64,000 bases of DNA, from contig CALYLW010000977.1 of the NCBI GenBank assembly GCA_944989445.1, positions 160,544 through 224,543 of the forward strand, written 5' to 3'. A program made the position numbers and the translations under genes. Source of the stretch: Ampullaceana balthica (Eukaryota > Mollusca > Gastropoda > Lymnaeidae). The number at the start of each line of letters is the position of its first letter. The first letter of the stretch is position 1. This document shows positions 45,008 through 55,784 of the stretch, in pieces. The notes beneath the pieces were generated by a model. It had not been told where the DNA came from and made no database searches. It saw nothing but the letters and a program-made list of their open reading frames with translations.

Positions 45008-45243
45008 AAAACAACCAAACAAAGAGTAGGACAACAATGATTGGTCCTCATACTCATGTCATGTCACCAATGTTTTTTGGAATAGCAATTGATTGGGCCA
45101 TGCGAAAATGCACAGATGTCGGATTAGGCATCAAATGGATCGAAAACAATACATTGGAAGACCTCGACTTTGCAGATGACCTGGCTCTTGTAAGCTCAAC
45201 GGCAAAATCCGAGAGGAAATAACTAACTAACTAACTAACTAAT
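45008..45243 (+). mobile_element. Internally deleted LINE scrap
   Basis: Translates as THVMSPMFFGIAIDWAMRK and NTLEDLDFADDLALVSSTAK, the GVRQGC-xSP...F-ADD part of an RT, then jumps directly to the 3' end GAGAGGAAATAACTAACTAA. The tail equals that of the LINE at 5159-5892, so about 0.7 kb of the 3' half has been lost. Confidence 0.78.
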
Positions 45244-45269
45244 CCTCACAATATGTGTGTTAATAAGTG

Positions 45270-45485
45270 TAGTTGCAGAGAGAAAAAAATCCGAATTGCC
45301 ATACGACGGTATGATGAAGAGTATTTGCGCTTGGGGTTTATATGAGTCATAATAGATGACCAACCCAGACCACGGTGTGTCATATGCTCGCAAACAATTC
45401 AAAAAAAAAGGCGTAAAGCGATGAAACCTGCAAATCTCAGAAGACATCTGACAATTAATCGTAATGTCTGCTCGGAGCAACCTTA
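45270..45485 (+). pseudogene. hAT C transposase N-terminus with BED-type finger remnant
   Basis: RRYDEEYLRLGFI, then PRPRCVICSQ and KAMKPANLRRHLTINRNVC. This matches the N-terminal BED-like C2HC/H finger of ZBED5/FAM200 hAT proteins (YLxxGF...P-CxxC...M-PSKLxRHL). Lengthened by an A-run and interrupted by a stop. The catalytic middle is deleted. Confidence 0.72.
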
Positions 45486-45656
45486 GTCAATGAAAAGCCT
45501 TTAAGTGCATCATTTTTGGTGGCTTTACAGCCCCCCCCCCAAAAAAAAACACCCACCTGATTATCAAGGTGGGAGAAGTGTTTAAAAAAATTTTAGAATT
45601 ATGTGAGTTTATTGGAGAAAAAATCAAAGCTTGTGAGTATTTGAACGATAGCTTAA

Positions 45657-45693
45657 GGGCCCGTCCATAAATGACGTCATTTATGGACGGCCC
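45657..45693. mobile_element. 37-bp palindrome: two fused Harbinger-like ends
   Basis: GGGCCCGTCCATAAATGACG continues TCATTTATGGACGGCCC. It consists only of the two terminal inverted repeats of the 10193-15984 family, with no interior and one extra C. It is flanked by TAA on both sides (45654-45656, 45694-45696). The sibling hAT A has the uninterrupted site GCTTATGGGTTGC. Confidence 0.88.
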
Positions 45694-45813
45694 TAAGGGT
45701 TGCTGTCTTAGCTTAGTTGGCCAACATTTTTGAAGAAATTAATAAACTATATTCATCTCTACAAGGAAAGCAGACACGCTTAATTACTCTCAGAGATAAA
45801 GTGTCTGCTTTAA

Positions 45814-46104
45814 AGAACGAGTGGTCGAGTGGCAGCGCACTGGACTGTCGTAACGATGGTCACGGGTTCGAATCCGTGTGAAGGCAAGGGTTTGTTCCCG
45901 GGGCCTAGGGCGTCCCTGAGTCACCCCGCTCCGAATGGGTACCTAACACTACATGTAGTTAGTCGGCTGGGTAATGCGTGGAACCCACAAAGCCGTGGCC
46001 TGTGAATGCTGCATCACTTGCCAACAGATCATCTGTCATGGTCTGTGGACGCAACTATATTCTGCATAGAAGGAGCGTCTGTATAGATAAGATAAGATAA
46101 GATA
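45814..46104 (+). mobile_element. tRNA-derived SINE, copy 2
   Basis: Box A region GTGGTCGAGTGGCAGCGCA, box B GGTTCGAATCC (closer to consensus than copy 1), same central domain with GAATGGGTACCTAACACTAC, same 3' part GAAGGAGCGTCTGTATAGAT and a (AAGAT)n tail. Inserted into the transposase remnant of hAT C; the hAT A sibling is uninterrupted here. Confidence 0.9.
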
Positions 46105-46440
46105 AAAAACTTGATATTTAGTTATAATATTGCAGCCTTAATAATACTAACTACTGTTTATGACTTAACGTTTTTTAATAGTAAGCAATACACATTTAAT
46201 AAGACTATATGTATAAGACTATACGTATACGACTAGTAAATATTTCTTCATTTCCATTCAATATTTTTGGGAGCACGCAAATCGTAGCTTATTAGTATAG
46301 TTTGACTTACTAACCCAACACGTATACTAGTAACTAGTTATATACACACTATAATTATGTAAAAATTTCCAGCTGGGCAGTAGCACAATTTTCAGTAGTG
46401 GTCCATGAACCTCCAAAGGTTGAGAACCACTGTTCTAGGG

Positions 46441-46800
46441 TACAGAGCTATAAAAAGTAACAAATTATTTTTATTGGTATTATTTTAAAATAACTTAAAG
46501 CTAAATCTGAAAGGTAAATTTTATCCCGAACCTTTCGATTCACCGTGTGTCTTTAAACAAATCAACCCTATTTTACCACCTCTCCTAGGCATCACTTCCC
46601 ACATGAATATTATCTGGCTGAATATCAAAATACCTTATTGATCCTTAACTCAGGTCACACTTGGACTGGAAATAGAAAGGATGTTGTGGAGAGCGTGTGT
46701 CTTGAACAAAACGAATCATATGTAAATGGCAGACGAATAATAAAACTTACATTTTAAAAGGTATAATGGTTGATGTGTTGCACTCAATGGTAGTGTTTGA
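46441..46800. other. Spacer, nothing recognised
   Basis: AT-rich, apparently unique sequence between hAT C and the next array. Confidence 0.4.
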
Positions 46801-47530
46801 AACTGTATAACCTTTCTTGTAAATAGTAACTGTATAACCTTTCTTGTAAATAGTAACTGTATAACCTTTCTTGTAAATAGTAACTGTATAACCTTTCTTG
46901 TAAATAGTAACTGTATAACCTTTCTGTAAAATACTGTATAACCTTTCTTGTAAATAGTAACTGTATAACCTTTCTTGTAAATAGTAACTGTATAACCTTT
47001 CTTGTAAATAGTAACTGTATAACCTTTCTTGTAAATAGTAACTGTATAACCTTTCTTGTAAATAGTAACTGTATAACCTTTCTTGTAAATAGTAACTGCA
47101 TAACCTTTCTTGTAAATAGTAACTGTATAACCTTTCTTGTAAATAGTAACTGCATAACCTTTCTTGTAAATAGTAACTGCATAACCTTTCTTGTAAATAG
47201 TAACTGTATAACCTTTCTTGTAAATAGTAACGGTATAACCTTTCTTGTAAATAGTAACTGTATAACCTTTCTTGTAAATAGTAACTGCATAACCTTTCTT
47301 GTAAATATTAACTGTATAACCTTTCTTGTAAATAGTAACTGTATAACCTTTCTTGTAAATAGTAACTGCATAACCTTTCTTGTAAATAGTAACTGTATAA
47401 CCTTTCTTGTAAATAGTAACTGCATAACCTTTCTTGTAAATAGTAACTGCATAACCTTTCTTGTAAATAGTAACTGTATAACCTTTCTTTTAAATAGTAA
47501 CTGTATAACCTTTCTTGTAAATAGTAACTA
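46801..47530. repeat. 27-bp minisatellite
   Basis: About 27 copies with ACTGTATAACCTTTCTTGTA. Minus-strand frames (QLLFTRKVI repeats, 222 codons) are products of the unit length. Confidence 0.96.
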
Positions 47531-47833
47531 CTCTCATCTTGGTTTGAAATCAAACGCCTGAATAGCTCATGCTATATATTAAGTCTTTGCAAAAAATGAC
47601 ATTTTAAAGCTCAAAATAGCTACAATTAAGAATTTCAAGATTCATTATGAGTACAAAGAAAAAATAATCCGTTAATTTTAATTCCATAAATATCTGCTAA
47701 TTAAAAGTTGTGGTTTGTCTAGAAAGAAAGATCCCGTGGCGTCATTAATTTCACGTAATAATTTTAAACGAGAGAATGAATATCTCATCTCTATCCCCTC
47801 CCCCTTTTTTCCCCTTTAAATAAAAATAAGAAA
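47531..47833. other. Spacer, nothing recognised
   Basis: AT-rich. No coding or RNA signal. Confidence 0.4.
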
Positions 47834-48322
47834 AACCCGTAAAAAACAAGTTTTTGACTATAAATCCTTTATGTACGAGAAGTAATTAAAAGAATGTTCA
47901 TTATAATACGCAGCGCCAGACCATCCAGAAATACAAAATTGCAGTTGTGTCGTAAAACATGTTGAATATAATGCGCACCGATCAGGAATATGTTTATAAA
48001 AAGAGCTGTCAATAAAATACGCACCTTATTGCGCGCAACAGAAAGGTTGTTCAATATAATACGCACCGCGACGCTCTATCTCAAAAAATAGCATGATACA
48101 TAGGAATAAATAAAATAATCTAAAAAATCAATAATTTAATTACGGTACATGCGATCGATCTGAAATTTTGATACATTGTTTTTATCATCGGTACGAAACT
48201 GTCTGCAAAATTTCAGCTCGCTATCTTGCGAGCAAGTGGGTTAAAAATCGATCAAAAGTTTTGGCGACAAGGTCGGTCGGTCGGTCGGCCGCAGACACCA
48301 CGAGTTAATATAAAGGATTTAA
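47834..48322. mobile_element. Unclassified interspersed repeat, copy 2
   Basis: Same family as 32626-33130: ACCCGTAAAAAACAAGTTTT, subterminal TAAATCCTTTATG and ATATAAAGGATTTA. It carries four spaced AATATAATACGCACC-like motifs and a short (GGTC)n run. Confidence 0.65.
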
Positions 48323-48329
48323 AAAAACA

Positions 48330-48811
48330 ACCCGTAAAAAACCAAGTTTTTGACTATAAATCCTTTACGTATGAGACGAAACTAAAAGAATGTTCATTAT
48401 AACACGCAGCGCAAGACCATCCAAAAATACAAAATTGCAGTTGTGTCGTAAAACGTGTTTAATATAATGCGCACCGATCAGGAATAGGTTTATAAAAAGA
48501 GCTGTCAGTAAAATACGCACCTTATTGCGCGACAGAAAGGTTGTTCAATATAATACGCACCGCGACGCTCTATCTCAAAAAATAGCATGATACATAGGAA
48601 TAAATAAAATAATCTAAAAAATCAATAATTTAATTACGGTACTTGCGATCGATCTGAAATTTTGATACATTGTTTTTATCATCAGTACGAAACTGCCTGC
48701 AAAATTTCAGCTCGCTATCTTGCGAGCAAGTGGGTTAAAAATCGATCAAAAGTTTTGGCGACAAGGTCGGTCGGTCGGCCGCAGACACCACGAGTTAATA
48801 TAAAGGATTTA
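48330..48811. mobile_element. Unclassified interspersed repeat, copy 3 (tandem with copy 2)
   Basis: Nearly identical to copy 2 at an offset of about 496 bp, with small indels (the GGTC run is shorter by one unit). Looks like a local tandem duplication rather than two insertions. Confidence 0.7.
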
Positions 48812-49031
48812 AAAAGATATTGTTGTCAGTTATGATTCATGTGAAAAGAAAATGAGCCCTTGAACTTTAGAGCTTCGAAACTGTAACAGACCTCTGTTAT
48901 TCAAGAACAGCAGTCAGAGAAAATTAATTTGATTAAAGCAGCAACACCAAAACTGATGAGCATCATTAAAGTTCATCATACTTTCTATTGTCTGTACTCC
49001 CCGTATGCTGCCAAAGTCGTTATTTTATTAA

Positions 49032-49225
49032 GAATGGGGCTGTTGTTTATACATAATAGGGTTGTTGTTTATACAGAATAGGGTTGTTGTTTATACAGAA
49101 TAGGGTTGTTGTTTATACAGAATAGGGTTGTTGTTTATTACATATAGGGTTGTTGTTTATACAGAATAGGGTTGTTGTTTATTACATATAGGGTTGTTGT
49201 TTATACAGAATAGGGTTGTTGTTTA
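49032..49225. repeat. 23-bp minisatellite
   Basis: Eight copies with GTTGTTGTTTATACAGAATA plus GGG. Some units read ATTACATATAGGG. Confidence 0.9.
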
Positions 49226-49423
49226 TAAAAAGAAATAAATACATCTCTTGATGTGCCAATTATTTTTCTTTAAAAATGCAAATAAGGAATGTAACCCATA
49301 TTTTAAAAAAAAGGTTGTATTAATTTGGTAATGTCCCTTACCTTGAAGAGCTATGTATCTATTGTAAAGTATTAAAAGCTAACCCTAACCCGGACACTGC
49401 AGGTGGTCACAGTGGTGCAGCAT

Positions 49424-49538
49424 GAGTTGACAGCGCCCGGGGCGAGGTGAGTTTACTTCGGGGGTTAACAGCGCCCGAGGCGAGGTGAGTTTACTTCGGG
49501 GGTTGACAGCGCCCGGGGCGAGGTGAGTTTACTTCGTC
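49424..49538. repeat. 38-bp GC-rich minisatellite
   Basis: Three copies with GACAGCGCCCGGGGCGAGGT then GAGTTTACTTCGGGG. Each contains a donor-like GAGGTGAGT. Confidence 0.88.
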
Positions 49539-49544
49539 CCAACT

Positions 49545-49673
49545 TGTGGCGTGTCATTTTGGTGATTTTGGCGGACGTCGGTTTTTGAAATTTTCTAAGA
49601 AATTTTGCACCTCAAGATTTCTGCAACTGGGGCAACCGCACCTAGAACCCCACCCAGGCTACACCCCTGGTTG
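49545..49673 (-). mobile_element. hAT-like end fragment (weak)
   Basis: The minus strand reads CAGGGGTGTAGCCTGGGTGG at its start, a hAT-type terminus. The opposite end is not found, so boundaries are uncertain. Confidence 0.35.
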
Positions 49674-49863
49674 CTCAAATATACACTAGGCCACTGGTTG
49701 CTCAAATATACACTAGGCAACTGGTTGCTCAAATATACACTAGGCCACTGGTGGCTCAAATATACACTAGGCCACTGATTGCTCAAATATACACTAGGCC
49801 ACTGGTTGCTCAAATATACACTAGGCCACTGGTTGCTCAAATATACACTAGGCCACTGACTGC
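49667..49863. repeat. 27-bp minisatellite
   Basis: Seven to eight copies with CTGGTTGCTCAAATATACAC. The minus-strand frame is a repeat product. Confidence 0.92.
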
Positions 49864-50199
49864 TCACTACAACCGCTGGGTCTCAAATTTTATTACAAGA
49901 GAAAACCAACTAAAGAAAATTGTGTAACATTCTCAATACCACTTGGAAGCCGCAGGAACTGATAGCGAATATTTTGTCATTGGACGATTCTATACAAATA
50001 TGATTGTTGACACTAGTATTTTGTCAATAGATATATTTTATCAAAACTTGTATGTATTGGCCTGACAAGACTTCTGTGACGTCTATAATACCATGTTTTG
50101 ATAACAAACATGTATTTATCTAAAAGCCTTATTGCAGTCTCACCCTTACACCTTTTACTATTTATTTTTATGGTAACATACAAGATTAATGCGGCACTG
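49864..50199. other. Spacer, nothing recognised
   Basis: AT-rich, apparently unique. 50428-50693 on the other side of the next array likewise shows nothing. Confidence 0.4.
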
Positions 50200-50427
50200 A
50201 GTGGTTGCCGGGACCAAGTGGTTGCCGGGACCAAGTGGTTGCCGGGACCAAGTGGTTGCCGGGACCAAGTGGTTGCCGGGACCAAGTGGTTGCCGGGACC
50301 AAGTGGTTGCCGGGACCAAGTGGTTGCCGGCACCAAGTGGTTGCCGGGACCAAGTGGTTGCCGGGACCAAGTGGTTGCCAGGACCAAGTGGTTGCCGGGA
50401 CCAAGTGGTTGCCGGGACCAAGTGGTC
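50200..50427. repeat. 17-bp minisatellite
   Basis: About 13 copies of GGTTGCCGGGACCAAGT, very homogeneous. Six overlapping frames are repeat products. Confidence 0.96.
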
Positions 50428-50693
50428 TAGAAAATTTGATTTTTTAATTGTTATATTACTTTGCTCAGTGCACGTACACTAAAATGTGATGGTGCGTGGA
50501 ATGGGTATGTATAGGATGTATGTGTGCAATTGGAGGGTAAATATGTGACATGTACATGAATGGACACAAAACATTTTAAAAGCACTGCTCTACAAGTGGG
50601 TGAGCTTATGTTGCATGAGAGTGTAAACAAAGGTTCAAAGTTGATCTAGTGCTCTACATATCTATGACAGAAGCCATGAAATGTCAGATAGAA

Positions 50694-50861
50694 TCCACTG
50701 TGTTATGTACTAGTACCTGGCCATATTTATTGTGTTATGTACTGGTACCTGGCCATATTTATTGTGTTGTGTACTAGTACCTGGCCATATCTATTGTGTT
50801 GTGTACTAGTACCTGGCCATATTTATTGTGTTGTGTACTAGTACCTGGCCATATTTATTGT
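50694..50861. repeat. 32-bp minisatellite, left part
   Basis: Five copies with TGTACTAGTACCTGGCCATA and TTTATTGTG. The array is cut by hAT K within a unit and resumes at 55785. GTACTAGTAC is a 10-base palindrome present in most units. Confidence 0.92.
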
Positions 50862-51243
50862 TAGGGATCAGCCGTTAATGGTTTTTTACCATTTGCCGAA
50901 TCCGGATTCTGGATCCGGATATCTCCACATTTAAGTGTAAGAGCTAATAGGGTGTACTTTACTACTTTATATCAAGTATTTTATACTATTTATTAAAATA
51001 TTTATTATCCTATTTATTATCCTACAAATGAAGAGTATGTGCTATCCAAATAAATTAATTACTAGGTGTAGAATTCATATTTAGATTTAATTGAACTTAA
51101 TCAAATTAGAACAATTAAACACACTTTAACAAAATTATACATAACTTATAGTATCATAATAATAATAGTAATTAGTAATAGTAATAGTCTTAAGTCTTAA
51201 ACTTAAGCCTTAAAATTAAACCTAGTCTAACACTAACCCGAAA

Positions 51244-51831
51244 ATGAGAATTTTCATCTTAGTCTTAGTAATAAACACACTACTTTTAAGGACATTAACG
51301 TCAACCAACAAACATCCTAAAAATCAGAGTAATATATCAATAATTATAAACCACCACAACACAAAGCACACTGACTACACCTCTATCTTAAGCACAATAA
51401 AGGAAATCTCCTTCAAACAATGGAAACATAAAATATGTAGATATAAGCAAAAACACTTAATCTTAATTTTGCTCCTCTCAGGCGACATAGAACTTAACCC
51501 AGGCCCAGTATCATCTAAATGTCAAATTTGTATTAAGGCCTGCACTACCAAACAAGGAACCATTCAGTGTGACACCTGCAATGAATGGTACCACATTGCA
51601 TGCCTGCATTCTAACACACCAAAGCACAAAGCAATAGGCCTAAGAAATAAATATGCATCTTGGCACTGCATACATTGTGGGTTGCCCCAAATCAGTTCAG
51701 ATTTATTTAACTATAAGGACCTTATCACCACAAACTCTTACAGTGTTTTGGCTAATCCTTTTATAAATAAACCACTAGATAAAATGAAACCTACCACACA
51801 AACCCATAAAATTACCCATAAAAAAATCTAA
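51244..51831 (+). CDS. LINE ORF1: leader, 2A-like peptide, PHD finger
   Basis: A 195-codon ORF. Residues 1-20 (MRIFILVLVINTLLLRTLTS) are hydrophobic, like a signal sequence. Residues 79-88, SGDIELNPGP, match the 2A consensus D(V/I)ExNPGP, at which ribosomes skip the Gly-Pro bond and release two polypeptides from one frame. Residues 93-145 form a C4HC3 PHD-type finger: CQIC, CDTC, NEWYHIAC, WHCIHC. The last 50 residues are Lys/Thr-rich. 2A sequences in CR1-like LINEs of sea urchins and molluscs are known. The downstream product would begin with Pro88 and carry the PHD finger, perhaps for nucleic-acid or chromatin binding. The ATG at 51244 is the first in a long A-rich leader. Confidence 0.88.
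   Translation: MRIFILVLVINTLLLRTLTSTNKHPKNQSNISIIINHHNTKHTDYTSILSTIKEISFKQWKHKICRYKQKHLILILLLSGDIELNPGPVSSKCQICIKACTTKQGTIQCDTCNEWYHIACLHSNTPKHKAIGLRNKYASWHCIHCGLPQISSDLFNYKDLITTNSYSVLANPFINKPLDKMKPTTQTHKITHKKI
51484..51507 (+). other. 2A-like ribosome-skipping motif
   Basis: Encodes DIELNPGP preceded by LLLSG. All residues invariant among active 2A peptides are present, and the upstream Leu-rich helix is also typical. Confidence 0.85.
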
Positions 51832-51887
51832 TAATAATAATAATCAAAACATTCTCAAAACACTAATAGTTAATTTCCAAAGCTTGG

Positions 51888-54557
51888 TTGAACCCCAACA
51901 TATATAAATCTGAGATTTTAAACACCAATTATAATATTTTTAGGAAAGACAGATCAGACAATTATGGAGGAGTGCTACTTGCAATTAAATCAAATATCAT
52001 AGCTGAAGAAATTACTACACAGCCAAATTTTAATATAGAGTCTATTTATTGTAAAATAATTACACCAAACTCATCCCCACTTATTGTAGGCAGTATATAT
52101 AGACCTCCGAATACAAACCTAGAATACATGAACAATCTTTGTAGTCAATTAACTTTCATAAAAGAGAATAATAAAAATGCAGTTCTATGGATTATGGGGG
52201 ACTTTAATCTTCCAGATATAAATTGGAAAAATTATACAATTGATAACCATCAAACTAACAAAGAAATTAATGAACACTTTTTAGACACTATAAACAACAT
52301 AAACCTAGAACAGATAGTAAAAAGAGCAACAAGGAAAAATAAAACACTAGATTTATTCCTAACAAATAGACCAGGACTAGTGTTAGACTATAAAATAATT
52401 CCAGGACTGTCCGACCATGATATTGTTAGGGTCACCAATACAATAAAAACTAAAATTAATAAGATACCTAGAAGAATAATCTATCTTTGGAATAAATGTA
52501 ATTCAATAAAACTACACCAATCAGCGGCTAACTTCCAACAAACTTTCCTAAGTAAATTTAACACAAATAGCCCAGTAGAAGAAATTTGGAAAGATATAAA
52601 AACAAATCTAAAAACTATAATGGATGAGAATGTTCCAACAAAACTAACATCAAATAAAATTAACAAATGCTGGTTCAATTCTAGATTGAAAAAGCTATGC
52701 AAACTAAAAGAGAACTTATTTAAGAAATATAAAGCTACCTATTCATATAGGATACACAAAAAATACTTAAAGATTAAACACTTGACACAAAAACTTAGTC
52801 GAAACCTCCAAAATGAATATATAAACAATGTAATTACCAAAGATAACAATAAAAACTTATGGTCCTTTATCAAATCTAAAAAAATGGAACCTTCAGGAAT
52901 AGCCACACTAAAAGGCTCAAATAATAAAACCTATAATGATAATGAAACTAAAGCTAATATCCTTAACACATATTTTGCATCATCTTTTTCTGCCTCAGGC
53001 GACAAGGAAGTTTTAATAAATTTAAATAAAATGGAGGAAATAGGTAACATAACTGTAGATGAGATAGGTATACATTCACTCCTAAATAACTTAAAAATAA
53101 ACAAAGCTACTGGCCCAGATGATTTGCCTGCAAGATTATTAAAAGAACTAAGCAATGAACTGTCCCCAATCCTTGTAGTTCTCTTTCAAGCCTCTCTAAA
53201 CCAGGGTAAAGTGCCCCAGGATTGGAAATTAGCTAACGTAACTCCACTCTTTAAGAAAGGGGATAAATCAGACCCTGGTAATTACAGGCCTGTATCACTT
53301 ACTAGTATCACCTGTAAATTACTAGAACACATAATATATAGTAGAATAGTTAACCGCCTTGACAAATATAATGCCTTATGCCCACATCAACACGGCTTTA
53401 GAAAAAACAGATCATGTGAAACACAATTAATAGGTTTAATAGATGAGCTATCAAAAGGCTTGGACAAAAATGATCAAATAGATACAATATTACTAGACTT
53501 CTCAAAAGCATTTGACAAAGTTCACTACCTTAGTTTACTTAAAAAACTTAACTACTTTGGAATCTCAGGTTCCTTACATCACTGGATCCAAGACTTCCTT
53601 TTGGGCAGGGAGCAAACTGTAATAATTAATGGATCTAAATCTGCACCAATAAAGGTTAACTCAGGAGTTCCACAAGGAACTGTGCTAGGTCCCTTACTAT
53701 TTTTAATTTATATAAATGATTTACCCAACAACATCTCAACAGGTACAAAAGTTAGGTTATTTGCTGATGATTGTATAATCTATAGAACAATTAAATCAGA
53801 ACAAGATAGCAAAATTTTACAAAAAGACTTAGATGAATTGATAAAATGGGAAACTAACTGGAGTATGTCTTTCCACCAAGAAAAGTGTCAACTGTTAAGA
53901 GTAACAAAGAAAAAGAAACAAATAAATTCAAAATATTACATTCATGGAAAAGAACTGACCCAAACTAAAGATGCAAAATACTTAGGAGTCTTAATAAATG
54001 AGAAACTATCATGGAATCCCCATGTCAATGAAGTTATTAAAAAATCAAACAAAACCTTAGGCTTTATAAAAAGGAACTTCAACAAATGTAATAGAGATAT
54101 AAAACTAAAATGCTACCTCACTTTGGTGAGACCTGTACTAGAATATGCATCTTCTGTATGGGACCCATCCACCAAAGAAAACATTGATAAACTAGAACAA
54201 ATTCAAAAAAGAGCTGCCAGATTCATAACAGGAGAATATTCGAAACTGACAAGAATAACACCATTAGTTAAATCATTAAACCTTGAAACACTAGAGGATA
54301 GAAGAACCAAGAGCAAAGTAGTAATCATACATAAAGCAATTAATTCTAATTTAGAAATACAACACAAAGATAACTTAATACAACCCTCAGATAGACATAA
54401 GGATAAAAACACCTTTCTTATTCCGTATGCAAGAACAAACACATACAAGTTTTCCTTCTTCCCGTCCGGAATTCGGGCGTGGAATGGGTTGCCTGAAGAA
54501 TCCAGGAAAACCAACACTTTATCAACATTTAAATCTCTAATAAAAATGCAGGACTAA
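51888..54557 (+). pseudogene. LINE ORF2: endonuclease-reverse transcriptase, start deleted
   Basis: A continuous 889-codon frame. APE-type endonuclease motifs: GSIYRPP (68-74), MGDFNLPD (103-110), LSDHDIV (174-180). RT motifs: GFRKNRSCETQL, LLDFSKAFD (535-543), NSGVPQGTVLGPLLF (591-605), RLFADDC (623-629). The C-terminus FSFFPSGIRAWNGLPEES is the usual CR1/Rex ending. There is no ATG near the start. The preceding frame encodes TLIVNFQSLVEPQ, the normal beginning of the endonuclease, so the segment that should carry the catalytic Glu (TETWL) appears deleted at about 51885-51890, with a frame change. The RT looks intact, the nuclease does not. Confidence 0.85.
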
Positions 54558-55784
54558 ACACAAACCATAGATAAGCGTAGGACGCAATAATCTTCTGTAT
54601 AGAAGGAGCGTCTGTAACAGATAAGATAAGATCGACGTTGTTACATTGTCAAAGTCAACGATGAACATTTTACAAATAATTGAATGAACGAACTTGAACG
54701 AAGTTCAACGAACTGTGTAGAGTGTACCAAGCGAACAATGTTGTACTGAGTGTGTAGTGGTATGTGCAAGAAGTCGCAACCTAGAACCGTAATAAAACTG
54801 TTATTTTATTCAGACAATTTAAGTTTAATATGCTGTTAGTTAACTTAGTTTGTTATCTTATGTAGTAAAGTAATATCTATACTTGTAACTTTTTAACTTA
54901 ATATATTTTTCTCGTATTGAAATTGATTCTTTTACTATATTTTGCATAGATTTGATGGATTTAAATGGATCAACGCTTGTTAATTTTATTTATTTTGTTA
55001 TATATTAATAATTTAATGTATAACTTAATTTGTTAATTAACTTATTTTGTATCATTATTATATTCACAATAGACTAGAGTTTTAAAATTATAAGACTGAA
55101 TAAGATATAACACGTGAGACAAGCAACATTTTTATTTTTAAGTTCGCAAATCAAATCACAATTGCAACTACCATTTAAAGTTCAACGGAAAAAAACAACA
55201 ATGAATATAATAAAATTATTATAACGATATAACTTATATCATATAAGTAAAATGTTTAAATTTGAATACTGACTTGAAAGTATTGAAAGATTGACTACTG
55301 TCAACGTACTAGTCAATGACAAAGAAATTAAAAACGAAAGCCAACTCTCAGCCTGTCCCAGTTACCAAGGCTCCTGTTTAACTATATAGTTTATAGTATA
55401 AACGAATACTTGCAAATTAACTTAAAATGATTATTTTTTAAAATAAAATAAATATATCAGCTATAACAATGAAAATAATTTAATGACATGAGTAAATAAA
55501 ATAGTTACTAGTTCGTAAATTCCAATTAAACTTTGTGTTGTTGAAGAAAATTCTTGTTAAATGTACTGATTTCTGGTTATTGTTTTTTTTAGCTTTTAAT
55601 ATTTTTTATGTAATTGTTTAAAAACTAATTTATATAAATTTAATTTAATTAAAAAATTTCTTTACTAAATTGATATCCGGATACTATTCGGATCTGCCAT
55701 AGGTATTTGCCGAATCCGGATAGTGGCGACACTCCCGATATTTGGTCCAGATATCCGGCATTCCGGATATTCGGCTGTCCCCTA

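Larger units (their letters stand above)
44692..46432 (+). mobile_element. hAT element C, sibling of hAT A
   Basis: Left CAATGGTTCTCAACCTG with GGTGGTCCGCGAGCAATGC; right (reversed) CAGTGGTTCTCAACCTTTGG. Flanks TGCTAGGG (44684-44691) and TTCTAGGG (46433-46440) form an 8-bp duplication with one mismatch. Interior matches hAT A around 22120-22210, 23750-23820 and near the right end. It is interrupted by a LINE scrap, a fused-end palindrome and a SINE. Confidence 0.85.
51244..54634 (+). mobile_element. CR1/Rex1-like LINE, nearly full length
   Basis: Two ORFs in the usual order, then a short 3' UTR ending GAAGGAGCGTCTGTAACAGA and (TAAGA)n at 54634. The 5' boundary lies somewhere in 50950-51243 and is not defined. 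It sits inside hAT K. Its 3' end is shared with both SINEs and with the truncated copy at 63273-63487. An apparent deletion at the start of the endonuclease region disables it. Confidence 0.9.
50862..55784. mobile_element. hAT element K carrying a LINE
   Basis: Ends TAGGGATCAGCCG and CGGCTGTCCCCTA form an inverted pair, flanked by a perfect 8-bp duplication TTTATTGT (50854-50861 and 55785-55792). Subterminal clusters of CCGGAT/ATCCGG boxes occur on both sides, as is common for hAT transposase-binding regions. About 1.2 kb of AT-rich sequence to the right of the LINE (54635-55640) and a few hundred bases to its left hold no transposase, so this is a non-autonomous or gutted element. Confidence 0.88.

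Noticed and set aside
46784..47553. QLLFTRKVI and SYYLQERLY repeat ORFs
   Set aside because: 27-bp array translated in two frames.
49375..49390. CTAACCCTAACCC as telomeric repeat
   Set aside because: Only about two units; no array.
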